DNA of 64,000 nucleotides from Dimorphilus gyrociliatus (Eukaryota > Annelida > Polychaeta > Dinophilidae): contig CAJFCJ010000010.1 in assembly GCA_904063045.1 (NCBI GenBank), positions 558,001 through 622,000 of the forward strand. Direction: 5' to 3'. Position 1 is the first letter of the stretch. The number at the start of each line of letters is the position of its first letter. The notes under the pieces were generated by a model. That model was given only the letters and a program-made list of their open reading frames with translations, searched no databases and was not told where the DNA came from. This document shows, piece after piece, positions 25,588 through 37,571 of this stretch. A program made the translations under genes and the position numbers.

Positions 25588-26564
25588 TTAACAAGGTAGA
25601 GCCGCTGATGTAGTAGCTCCATACAACTGAAGGGAACCATCTTTATTTTTACCAGATAAACTATTTAGTGTCTCTTCTTTCTTTGCCTTTTTTCTTTTTC
25701 CATTTGGAGCTACTTTCATCTCAGCTAATACAGGTGGATCATCAGGATTCATAAATTCTCCATCATCTATTATATATTCTAATTCGGAATCTTTCTTGAC
25801 ATTAAACTTTGCTGTTATATTTGCTATAAAAGAATAGAAAATAATTATTTATTAAGTGAATAACGGTCGAAAGTTTCTACTAGACCAACTAATGTTAATT
25901 TATCATGTCATATTATCCTTTAGTATTTCCTTACTGAATATACGTGATTATAATTTATTAATTGTATAAATCGGTGATTTCTACGTGCTCGAAACTTAAA
26001 ATCAATCTTCAATGCAAATAAAAGTACAAGTTGTATCAGATATAGATAAGTGATTTATATAGGTCGCACACCTAATTGATAAATAAGTTAAATACCTAAG
26101 TGTTTAAATCTTAATACCTATTGTATTTAATATAAATAATGTCACTCACTTTTCATTGCATTGCAACAATGCCGTTTGCCAATAATAATAGCAACTACTG
26201 CAACTGCTGCTCCAACAGCAACGATCACTAGAAATATTTTCAGTGAGACATGATTTTTTTTTTTTGATGGTATAAATTTAATTGTTGTTTCAAACGAGGT
26301 TGAGTTATTCGTTGTAACAAACGAGGTTATAGTTGTTGCGTCACTGAATGATTCAATTGTTGTTGAATTTTCTGTAATTGTATTATTAGAAGTGACGGCA
26401 GCGGTGGAGTTTTCTACAACTGTGGGACTCGGTTTCAAAGTCGAAATCGTAGATATTTCATTAGCCAATACAGTTGTTAAATTGGTTACATCATTAGTTT
26501 CTATACCAGATGGATAAATAGTGATGCAAGAAATAAAAAGAAATTTTGCCAATTGAGAGATCAT
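25588..26564 (-). CDS. Orphan mucin-like type I single-pass membrane protein
   Basis: Two coding exons (26150-26564 and 25588-25823) join at AAAA/GTGAGT and TATAG/CAAATA to give 216 residues. The first ATG of the frame (26564) begins a signal peptide, MISQLAKFLFISCITIYPSG. A Thr/Ser/Asn-rich ectodomain (about 25-110) has repeated NST/NNT sites for N- and O-glycosylation. KKKNHVSLK precedes one membrane helix, IFLVIVAVGAAVAVVAIII (about 115-135). The cytoplasmic tail has a CC pair next to the membrane (possible palmitoylation), acidic IIDDGEFMNPDDPP and basic GKRKKAKKEE. No known family is recognised. Such proteins often evolve fast and serve as surface or mucosal coat molecules; that is analogy. 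A 16-bp palindrome lies 270 bp upstream. Confidence 0.8.
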
Positions 26565-27742
26565 AACAAAGGAATAAAAATACGAGGAATGTAACAGATT
26601 AACAGTCAAAAAAGTTGATTATCATTAACAGGCAAACACTTCATAAATTCATAAATGAGTAGGTTATGGCTGTCTTGTTTTTTTTTTAGAGAAAATGCAG
26701 GATTAATTTCCGATCTTTGTCAGTCAAAATAAAATCTTCAATAATATCAATTCTAGTATCACAGAATTACGTTTGATCAATTGTTGTACGGAGGTTAAAA
26801 GACGAAAAAGTAATTCATTTTCACATGACACACCTGATGCGCGCGCATCAATTAACCGCCATTATAATAGCAGGTAATGTTATCTTCGTATTTTAGAAGG
26901 CTAATCCTATCAAGTTATCAAAAAACAATCTTTATTAACGCAACATTTTATATTTTTCAACATTAATACGAAAATAACTTTGTTCTTAAATATTGCTCTA
27001 TTGACAACTTTAAGAGTTCTACATATAAACGAACGCCTTTCTTCTGCAATAACAATAGACTTTCACTACTTTGCCAGTAGCATAATTATTACGTAATATA
27101 TGAGTAGTGAAAGTAGTTTTTATAGAACTCATCTTTAGATAAGATAGAGTAAAGATTTTAGATATATCTAAGATATATCTTTATATTTCTACATTATTTC
27201 ATTTAACTTAAAAGAATTATTTATAGATTAATAAGGAGATGTTAATTAATAATACCTATATATATATACTGTATATAAAGATATTTCAACAGTTTATTGA
27301 CTAGCCAATATGACTTATCTATACTTATAGAGTTTAATAGAGGCATTGCATGATATGAATAATCGATGCTTATAAATTTCTTTTAATCTTGACTTTTTAG
27401 CATTAAGAAACTCTTTATATCACTTAACAGGTAAACTAATTATTGTACTTTCTTAGGTTAAGCCTAAAATTCGCCAAGAGGCGATTACTTAATTTGTTTA
27501 TTGAATTAAGGTTTCAATAAAAGCTTGAATAATACAGTAAAATACGATGGTTAAAAAGGAATTTTTAAAATAATCAAATGGGAAGCATAAATCAGGGAGT
27601 AGTTGAGGAATGCCGAATATATTCTCAGTTCCTTTTTCTTTGTTTTCTCTTGTTTTATTTTCTTCTGTTTGTTTTTGTTAGCAAGGGAAAGATAAGAATG
27701 AAAATTTAGTCCTTTTATTTTTATATTGGGAATGTGAGTCAA
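26565..27742. other. Intergenic: 5' flank of the mucin-like gene, 3' flank of PDZD8
   Basis: No gene seen. Contains the perfect 16-bp palindrome TGATGCGCGCGCATCA at 26835-26850 and short self-complementary AT hairpins near 27160-27185. Confidence 0.55.
26835..26850. promoter_or_regulatory. Perfect GC-core palindrome TGATGCGCGCGCATCA
   Basis: A 16-bp perfect dyad in AT-rich DNA, 270 bp upstream of the mucin-like start codon. The GCGCGC core and flanks resemble an NRF1-like or other dimeric-factor site. Confidence 0.35.
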
Positions 27743-30700
27743 TTAATCGTTATTCACGCTATTAACTTCGCTTTTCTCTTCGTTTGTATTCTCCTCTTTG
27801 ATTTCTTCCATAACTTGATCTTTTTTCGAGGCTTTGTTAAACCTTACAAAATCGCTATCGAAACTTATAAGAGCGACAATTTTTTCAATGTTTTTTTCGT
27901 TCTCTTTTTCCTTCTCAACTTCAAGTTGATCAAGGGCATGTTGTAATCCTGAGCAATAGTGAAGCATCAGAATACTCATAGCTTGGATTTTATCCTCGCT
28001 TTTCTGTATTATATCACCATATTTGGATTTTTTAAATGCATCCGTACAAATCCGTTGTTGCTGCAGAAAGTCGGTTTTTCTCTCACTCTCCTCATCTAAC
28101 TCCTTTTGCAGTTTATTTATCTGTTAAAAAGTAACATTATAGGTGTTTATGTGAAATTGTTTTCTACATCAAACACATTATCACAAGACGGTAATAAGAG
28201 CTGAAGGAAACATGTTTGAAAGAGTGCAAATTGATATCCTAATAACTTTTTACTCTAAAACCCGCTTTGAGGTATAAAAATTGCGGTAAGAAATAGAGTT
28301 AAACAAATAATAATAAATCTCTTTACCATGACATCAAGTTTTTGGCGTCTTTCATCTGGTGGCAAATCAGCTAATAGTTCAGCACCCATTTCTTTTGCCT
28401 TTATTACCGCTGTTTCCTCAGAGTCTTGAAATCGTTTCCGAGAGGTAATCTAATTTAAAAACATATATCTTGTACATAGAGTATACATTTTTATAGTCAT
28501 GACATACATTTGATGTAGGCAGGTCGTCTGCAGCTCTTAGACTTTGTGGTTTCTCGTAACTGTCAGTTTCCTCTAAATCGTTAGTACCCATTGAAAGTGC
28601 CTCATCAGTTTCTTTCTCAGTTTCCGAATTTTGTCGTTTCCTTTCAGGCATATGTTCTGGAATTATTAATTGCGAGTCGTCACCAGTTGCTGATAAATTG
28701 TCGTCGTCGTGAGTGACAATGATTTGTGGTTTCTTTCCATCTCTCTTGAACTTACTCAATAACGATCGTTTAATTGTTTCAGATTTAGATGAGACAGCTG
28801 AACTAATAGCTTGTATATGTCGACGCTCGTTGACTGGAGTTGATGGGGCAGTGAGTGCAGCCTCTGAGTTAGATTGCTGATATTTACATCTGAAAGAATT
28901 GTATATCATGTTTCTATAGTTTAACAAAACAACTTAGCCACTTACTTCTCACAAGATTTACTCAATCTGGCTCTTTCTACACATTTTTTGTGACAGACAA
29001 GATGACAATTTGAACATTTCATTGCATCTTTTAACCAAATCTAAGACAAAACCATTTATAAAAACATTGTTGTAATTGTAAAAACAATGCAATAGATTAT
29101 TTTATATCTTTTATTCTTTACCTTTTTTTCACAAATGTTGCAAAAAGTTCTAGTCTGGAAATGCGTTTGAATAAAGTTGTGACATTCTTGATTGATGGAG
29201 CTTGATAAAAAAACACTATTTTAATGAATATGTTCATTATACAAGCTTTATATTTGTAGACATTTACGAATAAATCAATTGTAAACAATTAAATAAAAAG
29301 TACTTTAATTAAGCCTCTTCCTAGTAGTATAAAATAATACCTTATTGTTTTGGCAGGAATATGTGGCTGTGTCGGTTTTTTAACTTGCTCAGCTGACACC
29401 CTCCTTCTTTCTTTCTCGTCAAATTTAGCATTCTGTTAAATATATTGTATTATTTAAGTAATGATTAATATTATTTAAATAACCTCATAAACGAATCCAA
29501 GAGTTATATCTCCACCTGTTAAGCTCTCATCGTATCCAGGATGATTACTTAGCGTTTTTTGCCTAATAGAAATTAATTTAATTATTATTAAAATTTGTAA
29601 ATATATATTGTATTTATACATATATGTTTATATATACACTGTATATATACCTATTTCCGTATTTCGATTCAGCAGCAGTAAAGGGATAGCGCAATCTGGC
29701 GTTTCCACGACTTGTGTGCATGCACTCTATAGCAATTGACATCAAGGGAATAGAAGCCTGGTTTTGGAAAAAAGTTCATTTTAAAGGGGATAGAATTATT
29801 TTCTATTTCAAATTAAGTTGCTTACATAGCCAAGCAAAACGTCATTGTCACAATTTAAGGAACGTTGATGTTGTTTGTCATCTTTTGAAGAAAGTTTACA
29901 CCACAAACAAACATTGAGATATTTATGTTCATCCTCCACATTAAACGTCATCTCATCATCAAACTGAGGATTCTTTTTTGATAAGAAAAAATGTTGTTAT
30001 AGAAATGAAACATCATTTGTATGTTATTTTACCTCTTTGAAAGAAACAACTTTGGTTTTTTTTACATCACATATATTGATATCCTCCAATTCCATCTCGT
30101 CAACAGATAATGTAGATGATTCACCTTGCTATGAATATTTGTAAATAGAGTTAATGAATCCATTAATTTACTATTTTAAATTATATAATCTAGAGATTTT
30201 GTACAAATGATTTCATATTCTGTTCTAAAATCAGTAAATTAAGTTTTTTAATCCTTTGATAAATTAATTATTTAAAACTATAAAAATAATATAAAAGTTA
30301 ATATTAATATAAATTACTTTATTTTGAGTTCTATTTTCTTCAGCTTCCTCATTTTTGCTTCTCTCTTTTCGATTCTGTCAAATTGTACAATTTTAGAAAA
30401 ATTTTTTTATCATTAAATGTTGATAAGAATTAAAATATTCGACTGAACATCAGATTATTTGAAGAGAAATAATGACTCATCATCAAGCCAGGTATATTCT
30501 ATGTGCCTTGTAGGCCAAACTAGCATGCGTCAACGCCGAATATCATATATCAATAACGTTTACTGATTAGAGGCCAGCTTTAGTGATAAGCTATCATTGG
30601 TTTATATATATTTGACTAAGAAATTTGCAGGTTACAAAAATTATTTGAGATCTAAAGAGATCCAACATATTTTTTACTTTAAAAGAGACTAATAAATTAA

Positions 30701-33700
30701 CAAGATGTGTTGTAGCAACATTGGAAAATGTATTATGCTTATCATTACTATTCCTCTCATTCTGTCTCAATTGGCTGCTATAATTGCTCCATTTTGGACA
30801 GCAGAAGACAAAGATGGGATTAAAACTAATACTGGATTATTTGATTTTTGTTCTGACAAATGCCAAAAATTATATGGTGTTCCAGGTTTGTTGAATTTCT
30901 TTTCAACCCTATCACACTTCCGTTTTTAACCATTTACATTAATAACTAATGATATCCAATTATCAATTTTAAATTAACATAATTACAAACATTTCATTGA
31001 GTTTCTTGTTTAAGAAAGAATAAATAACAACTTAATTATATATTTATATTTGTATACTCTGTAGATAGCATAAGATTATCATAATGATTATGATAATTTA
31101 AGTTTTACTTTAAAACTATCTCTCTTTCAGATTGGTTAAAGGCAGTTCGAGGATTATTATTCATTGGTCTTGCTATATCTGCAGCTGCTTTTGTTCTTTT
31201 AACTCTACTACTGACTTGTTTAACGGCTTGCATTCCAGACATTGTACAGAAAGTACTTTTTACAATTGTATACATTTGCGGAGGTAAGATATGTCATTAT
31301 TTCCTACTTAAAGCATATCAAATTATGACAAATGATAATGATAGTATTGATGATTAATAATTAAATTTTTCAGCCATATCTATTATAGTGGCAGTTGCTA
31401 TATTTGCCGCAAGAAGAAATGATAATTTAACCAAGGACTTGAAAAGTCCATGGTTTCCTGGAAAGCTTCACGCCTGCTTCGGTCTGTCATGTATTAACTC
31501 AGCAGCATGTGTTGCCTGTTTAATTCTTACTTGTATATTCATCTAATTAGGCCTCATATTTTAAAAACATTATATACATAGAACAGAGTCACATATTTAT
31601 TATTATATGCATTATCATGAAAATAGATATGATATATGGGTAAATCAAATTTTTTACGTACTGTTATGTTTAATTCATCAGCAGGACTTTGTACTAATTT
31701 TTTCTCAGTCATTGAGATTCCGACAAAGGGTTCTGATTTATTTACTCCACTTATCAATGTCTCCTATTATTCAATGATAAAATATGAAAAAGAACTGATT
31801 AAAATAAGTCATTAATAAGAATGGTATCATGACATACTTCAATTTCTATATCTGCTTCTCTTAGAGAGTTCTTATTTCTTATGCACCTTTCAATACGGAA
31901 TTGCAGTTTTTCACCACAATTTCGAATTAAATTAGCAGCATGTCGAGAATCTTTGATCTTAACATTGTTTAATGATAGAAGAAGATCACCCTAAAATAAA
32001 TCGATTAAAAATATTTTGTATATTATTTTTGCTGGGATAATAAATATCTCAAGTGTGTACTTTCTTAATCCCATGACTTTCAGCCAAACTTTCTTGGTTT
32101 ATAACTTCAACTTTTACCATTACTTCATATTTGTGAACACAAAATTCCTATAATAGAAGCACGTAAGAAATTATAAATTACTCAAATAAAATGATATTAT
32201 TCCTTCGTTTAAACATTTTTATCGAATTAAACTTGCCTCTTTAAAAATCATACCCAATTCTTCATTATTGGTTTTGTTTATTTCAATATTATGCTGAATC
32301 CAATATTGCTTCCTAGTTTGTATCTGATCCAACCATCTTTCGCTATCTTTACAGTTTGTAAAAATTATTTCGATGACTGATACGCTTGCATTCAATAATC
32401 ACAAAGTACTTACCAACTGCTAATGTACAATACAATTTGGATCCATTTCCCATTTGTGAAATTCGACTACATTCTAAGACTTTAACTTTAAGCGACCCCA
32501 CAGTGACCTTGATACTATTAACTATTAAGTCAGTTGGCTCAGGAACCTTCGTATTAGTTGGAATAAAAGGACTTTGCCTTATTTTGAAGCTTGGCAATGT
32601 ATGCTTTTTTCTAAGAACCCTTTTAATCTGCAAATAGGTGATATTATAATGATGGAAAATATACATTGGTTTACAGGTATTGCTGACAATACAAAAAAGT
32701 ATGTGCACATACTTCATCTTATTATTGAAACTGTGCGATTAGATAATAAATCATACAGAATGCTTAGGCTTAAGCCTAACTACAAAGTCACGAAATAAGA
32801 TAGGTAAAATGAATAATTCGCTACTTAACAAGATTTTATTAAATGATAAATGAAAATAATTTGAACAGACCTGGTTTTCTATTATTGACGCAACACTCAT
32901 AACCGGTTTGGCTTCCCAAAGAGGTTCAACTTTCAAATCTAGTTGCGGATCCTGGTTAAAGTACAATAAAAATATAGAAATACAAAATCAAACACAGATT
33001 CTTAACATTAGAATAAATGTTTTTTTTTAGCATTTTTACGTAATCTGAATTATTTCAGAAATAGAATTCTCTTTGTTTATTCATCTTTTTATTGTTACAA
33101 TAGAATTGTTTTTGAAGAGGTCGGTTTAAATAGAAATACTTACATCACAGAAAGAAAAGGACCAATGGGTATACGGTTGCCTGCTCAATTGTAATCTTGC
33201 CGTACCAGATAGTTTTAAAATCATCACAGATAAATGAACACAATGACCAAATTTCAAGTCTACGTCTAAGGACAGGGCAAAGCCGCCATCATAATCAACA
33301 TCGACAATAATAGTAACTTCCTCTAATAGCTTCGATTGCTCGTGTAATTTACAGTTTTGAAGTTTAGCGGACTTGACAATTGGTAGCAACTTTCCAACAC
33401 TATATTCCCTAACCTAAAAAATGTTGAAGTAATTAAAGTAGGGTATGAAAAGAACACGATCAGCTTATTAAGTTACTCTTTTGTACTATAAATAATTTAA
33501 CAAATCTGTTAAAGACAAAACAATTATTTTATCACTGCTCAGATGTGTAAATAAATTTAGGCCTAAACACCTTAGCCTGCGATTAGGAATGATCTTATTT
33601 ACGAATTTAAAGAAAGTAAACATTAGAAAACTAACTGCTATATTTTCAATTAGAACAGCACTTTTTCTTTTCAACATATCAGCAAATTCATTATTCAATC

Positions 33701-34269
33701 TTCTTGTAAGCCAGCTGAAATACAGAAAAACAACTTATTGAATTGTAAAAGTTTACCTAAAGGTTATTCTTAAGTATACAGATTCAATAAGAACTATTGC
33801 GTAATCAATGATAAAATTGAATCAATTTTGAAAATTATTTTGCTATTGATTTTGGTAGCCTAAATAAATATTCCTCTTGGAGTAGGCCATCAAAGATGGT
33901 TTTAAACAATGCCTTTAAAAAATGTAATCAATAGACCACGTGGCGTTAATGAAAATACTATGAAATAATGTTAAAAAAGAAAATCTTTAACAATCACCGT
34001 CTTAACTCTGATGTGTCTCTCCATTCTCTGAACAAGAATTGTGCAATAAGATTTAAACAAATGCAAGTGTTGTCATATTTTTTACGATTTTCGTCCAGCA
34101 GTAATAAATTCATAATATCCGATGGTAAACTGAAACCATCGTGTAGACAGAATTCTGTAGGTTTCTTCCTAGGTTGGGCTTTAAACCATTTTCCAAAAAT
34201 CCAAATTTGCAGGCAAAGTGTCAATAATATTCCGATTGCAAGTCCGAGGATTATAGAAAGAAATTCCAT
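27743..34269 (-). CDS. PDZD8: PDZD8-like ER contact-site lipid-transfer protein (SMP-PDZ-C2-like-C1)
   Basis: Twenty coding exons read in phase to about 997 residues (human 1154). Exons: 33998-34269, 33636-33714, 33144-33413, 32871-32951, 32414-32627, 32237-32346, 32061-32147, 31838-31990, 31662-31763, 30318-30374, 30033-30128, 29826-29963, 29651-29757, 29484-29562, 29341-29432, 29122-29200, 28946-29040, 28508-28889, 28327-28449, 27743-28120. In order: an N-terminal membrane anchor (about 4-26); an SMP lipid-transfer domain (about 83-290) with DVDYDGGFALSLDVDLKFG and QPYTHWSFSF; LRKKHTLPSFKIR; a PDZ (about 335-420) with GIKKGDLLLSLNNV; a degenerate C2-like region (about 507-615); a C1 zinc finger (about 652-703) with TFCNICEKKIWLKDAMKCSNC and HKKC; and a C-terminal coiled coil with QAMSILMLHYCSGLQHAL. 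Family knowledge: PDZD8 tethers ER to mitochondria and late endosomes (Rab7) and moves lipids. One intron appears to be GC-AG, and a claudin-like gene sits in the intron 30375-31661. Confidence 0.95.
30705..31546 (+). CDS. Claudin/PMP22-like tetraspan membrane protein, nested in a PDZD8 intron
   Basis: Three coding exons (30705-30885, 31131-31283, 31374-31546) join at CCAG/GTTTG, GGAG/GTAAG and their acceptors to give 168 residues. Four membrane helices are clear: residues about 10-30 (MLIITIPLILSQLAAIIAPF), 66-90 (GLLFIGLAISAAAFVLLTLL), 99-122 and 146-167. The first extracellular loop has the claudin-type pattern FW, then GLFDFC and a second Cys (SDKC). CC residues follow the initiator Met. 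Family knowledge: claudin/PMP22/EMP proteins sit in junctions or the plasma membrane. Subfamily cannot be set from sequence alone. It lies on the strand opposite its host gene, wholly inside the PDZD8 intron 30375-31661, and ends 115 bp from the next host exon. Confidence 0.85.
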
Positions 34270-35101
34270 TTCATCAATAATTCGACCTTGTTCTTGATTA
34301 TCTCATCAAGACACGAAGAGTTTTTTTAAAAATGTTTAAAATCGTATTTAATAAACAAAGAATAGACGTTCAATCCATCTTTTAGGTGGATGATTCCCTA
34401 TTTTTGAAGTTGGTGTTTATTCTTCAATTGATACTGTGGCGTGACGATTCATTAATAGCATAGCGCGATCTCCGAAAAATGTAAAGCCTACAAAGCAGAT
34501 GTTACTGTACCTACACTGTTACGAATATATAGCTTATTGATTAAAATAGAAGAATTTTATAAGAGGAAAACTCTTTAAAAAAAAGTGATCGTTGAGTAAA
34601 ATTATAGTTATATAAATAATTGACGATATGAGATATAAGCCAATCCGTTCGTTGCTTTTCTTTCGTGCGTAAATGCGTTGATCGATTTGTTATATAAAAT
34701 GGGCCTTTGAATAAAACAAAACAAGATATTGACTTTTTCCTATTTTGCATATATTATAAACAAACCGTAGCTTTTATTCTAACCCTAAAACAATATTTGT
34801 TATCCCAAGAAAACGTTAACTACAAAGAAAATAATTGAAATGTCAAAATTTTTTATCACAGTAATGTCGTTGGAAGAAGAGAATTGAAATAAGTAAAACA
34901 AGAGACTGACATTATTACATTTAGAACAATTGATCTAAGCCAGAAAAGAATATTTTTGAAGAGAAATGAAAAGTCAATGGGAAAAAAATACAAAAAATAT
35001 AGATATGAAACAAAATAAAGAGAAAGAAAGTTTTTGACTAATAAATATTTTATTTCGCTGTGAAGAAGTAAAATACAGGCGTGTTTGGTTTCATTTTTTT
35101 G
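34270..35101. other. Intergenic: PDZD8 5' flank and UGDH 3' flank
   Basis: No gene. A GC-richer patch at 34430-34480 (TGGCGTGACG, TAGCGCGATCTCCG) about 170-200 bp upstream of the PDZD8 start codon is the likely promoter. The UGDH poly(A) signal is at the right. Confidence 0.45.
35049..35054 (-). promoter_or_regulatory. Poly(A) signal AATAAA of UGDH
   Basis: Minus-strand AATAAA, 48 nt past the UGDH stop. Confidence 0.5.
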
Positions 35102-36618
35102 TTAAACGTGACCATTTGATAAGGTTCCATAGCCATTTTTTATTTTCATACCAACAACACGAACGTGGTAACCAATTTCCAAAAGTTTGTCAGAATTTAG
35201 AATACTTCTTCCATCGAAAATAAATGCAGGTTTTAGCATTGAATCATATATTTTAGCATAATCGTAGTCCTATTGATTAAATGAGTATAATGAATATATT
35301 TATCTTGTAATATTAGTTATAATTGTCAGGTAATTAAAACAACTACTTACGATAAATTCATCCCATTCCGTACAAATAACTATTGCATGAGAATCTATCG
35401 CGGCTTTGTATGGATCTTCGTGTATTTCTACTAATCTGTCAACTTCATCAGGATCAGAGCATATACTCGGATGAGAAAGATCCGCTCTTATCTGGGATTT
35501 TTCTACTTTTGGATCATAAATGCTTATTTTGGCTCCCTCGTCCATTAAGTAACGACAAACTTGTATTGCTGGAGACTCTCTTGTATCTCCTGTATCTTTC
35601 TTGAAAGCAAATCCGTATATAGTGATATTTTTTCCGGTAACAGTATTAAACAACGCTTGTATTATTTGATTGGCAAATCGTTTCTTCTGGAATTCATTCA
35701 AGTCGATAACTTGTTGCCAATATGTAGCAACTTCTGGCAGACCCAAGCATTCGCAAAGGTAAACTAGATTCAAGACGTCTTTTTGAAAACAGCTTCCGCC
35801 AAAACCAACGGAGGCTTTCAAGAATTTTGGTCCTATTCTTGTATCTGTTCCAACGGCATGAGCGACTTCGTTGACGTTGGCTCCAGTGGATTCACATATC
35901 GCTGATATGGCATTTATTGAAGAAATTCTCTGTGCGAGAAATGCATTAGCAGCTAATTTTGATAATTCCGAGCTCCAAACGTTCATTTTTATAATTCTCT
36001 CCTCAGGAATCCAATGCTTATAAATTGAGCAAAGAGCTTCAACTGCTTTCCTACCTTCGTCAGTCTCTTCTCCACCAACCAATACTCTATCTGGACGCAT
36101 AAGATCTTTAACGGCAGTTCCTTCAGCCAAAAATTCAGGATTAGATAAAACCTGATATTTAACATCCTGTTTATGATTAGCCTTCAAAATCCTAATGATA
36201 CTTTCAGCAGCCTTTACGGGAACAGTTGATTTTTCAACAACTATTTTATCAGTGACAGCAACATTAGCAATTCGACGAGCAGCAGCCTCAATATATTTTA
36301 AATCAGCTGCTCTACCCTATAGAAAAAAAAATAAAATACTAAACGTAAGATGGCGCACTATTATTGGGAAATTAAAAAATGTATTACTTTTCCAATACCA
36401 AAATGTTTAGTTGGTGTATTAACTGAGATAAAGATAAGATCAGCATCTAAAATTCCTTGATCAATATTTGTTGTAAAGAAGAGATTTTTTCCGCGTACTT
36501 TGCCAACAACATCGTCCAGACTGGGCTGTACAGATTTATAATAAAAATTACGTATAATACATTGAAGGAGGCTAAATTATAGATTTCTTTAGAATATATA
36601 TGTATTTTAGACATGACA

Positions 36619-36654
<36 letters not shown>

Positions 36655-37206
36655 GCAAATTCGTTGTTCTTTTTTTATCATTTTATAACACAGATACGGC
36701 CAACATGTTCAATACAATAGTAATAATTAGAAAAAAAAAGAGCTAGGGGTTGTGGGAGAAACAGTGACAGATTCTATCTATACTATAAAAAAATGTGCTT
36801 TTGTTTAAACAATAAATTTTAACAGTACTCTCTGTTTTCAAGTGATATTTGAATATTGAATATTAAACTATACTTTTACATATTGTTATTAAATATTTCG
36901 CTACGCCAGCCATAGAATTGACAAAAGACAGAAATTATTTTTTGGGCGGTTAAAGTTAAGAGAAGTATTAGTCATCTCTTTTTTGCCAAAGATAATATTT
37001 GATTGTTTCTTCAAATTTCTATTTAAAATATTTACCTCAAAAATGGGTAGATTATCAGAATTCCACTGATCAATTCTTGTTTGACTTAAATCGACTACCG
37101 TCACTTGAATTTCAGGGCAGTTTGCAGCAATAACAGCACATGTTGGTCCTCCAACATAGCCTGCACCAATACAGCAAACTTTCTTAACTTTGTTTAGATA
37201 AGCCAT
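35102..37206 (-). CDS. UGDH: UDP-glucose 6-dehydrogenase
   Basis: Four coding exons (37036-37206, 36388-36525, 35351-36316, 35102-35269) read in phase to 480 residues (human 494). The N-terminus has the Rossmann NAD-binding motif [12 protein letters not shown] (about 12-23). Next come FISVNTPTK and [36 protein letters not shown], the [17 protein letters not shown] helix, and the catalytic [10 protein letters not shown] with Cys near 279. The C-terminal domain has [16 protein letters not shown] and ends FIFDGRS and HVRVVGMKI. Family knowledge: a cytosolic enzyme that oxidises UDP-glucose twice with 2 NAD+ to UDP-glucuronate, the precursor for glycosaminoglycans and glucuronidation. The gene is head-to-head with EIF2B5; the 365 bp between start codons is a probable shared promoter. 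Confidence 0.98.
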
Positions 37207-37571
37207 TCATGCAATACTATCTTATCTACAAGGTAGGAAATTTACGTTTAATATCATTTTTTTGAAGAGAACATTGATGAATCAACATTTTTTCAACAAT
37301 TTTTAAGAGAATTTTAAATAATGAATAAAGTATATTTACCAGTTGTGTTATAAGAAAATATTTATGAAATATTATTATTTTCTATTTTTTTCAAGCAGTA
37401 GAAAAAAGCGGTAGACTGATAAGAAAATATTTTACTGATAAATTAAACAGTTGAAGCTGATTATCTTCGCCACGTTTCCCCGTCTGCCATTGGATGAGTC
37501 CAAGAATCTTGACGGGTGTGTCAACTGTCGGAAATCACCGATAGATGTCAGTATATATCTTAAAAACAAGT
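37207..37571. promoter_or_regulatory. Divergent promoter shared by UGDH (-) and EIF2B5 (+)
   Basis: Start codons of two housekeeping genes lie 365 bp apart, pointing away from each other. The right half (about 37460-37560) is GC-richer and contains an inverted CCAAT box (CCATTGG near 37485) and CCCGTCTGCC, with no TATA box near EIF2B5. Shared regulation is inferred from geometry. Confidence 0.6.

Noticed and set aside
27551-27946. Overlapping ORFs on both strands near the PDZD8 3' end
   Set aside because: The plus-strand frame is the shadow of the last PDZD8 exon; the minus-strand 63-codon frame lies in its 3'UTR and is low complexity.
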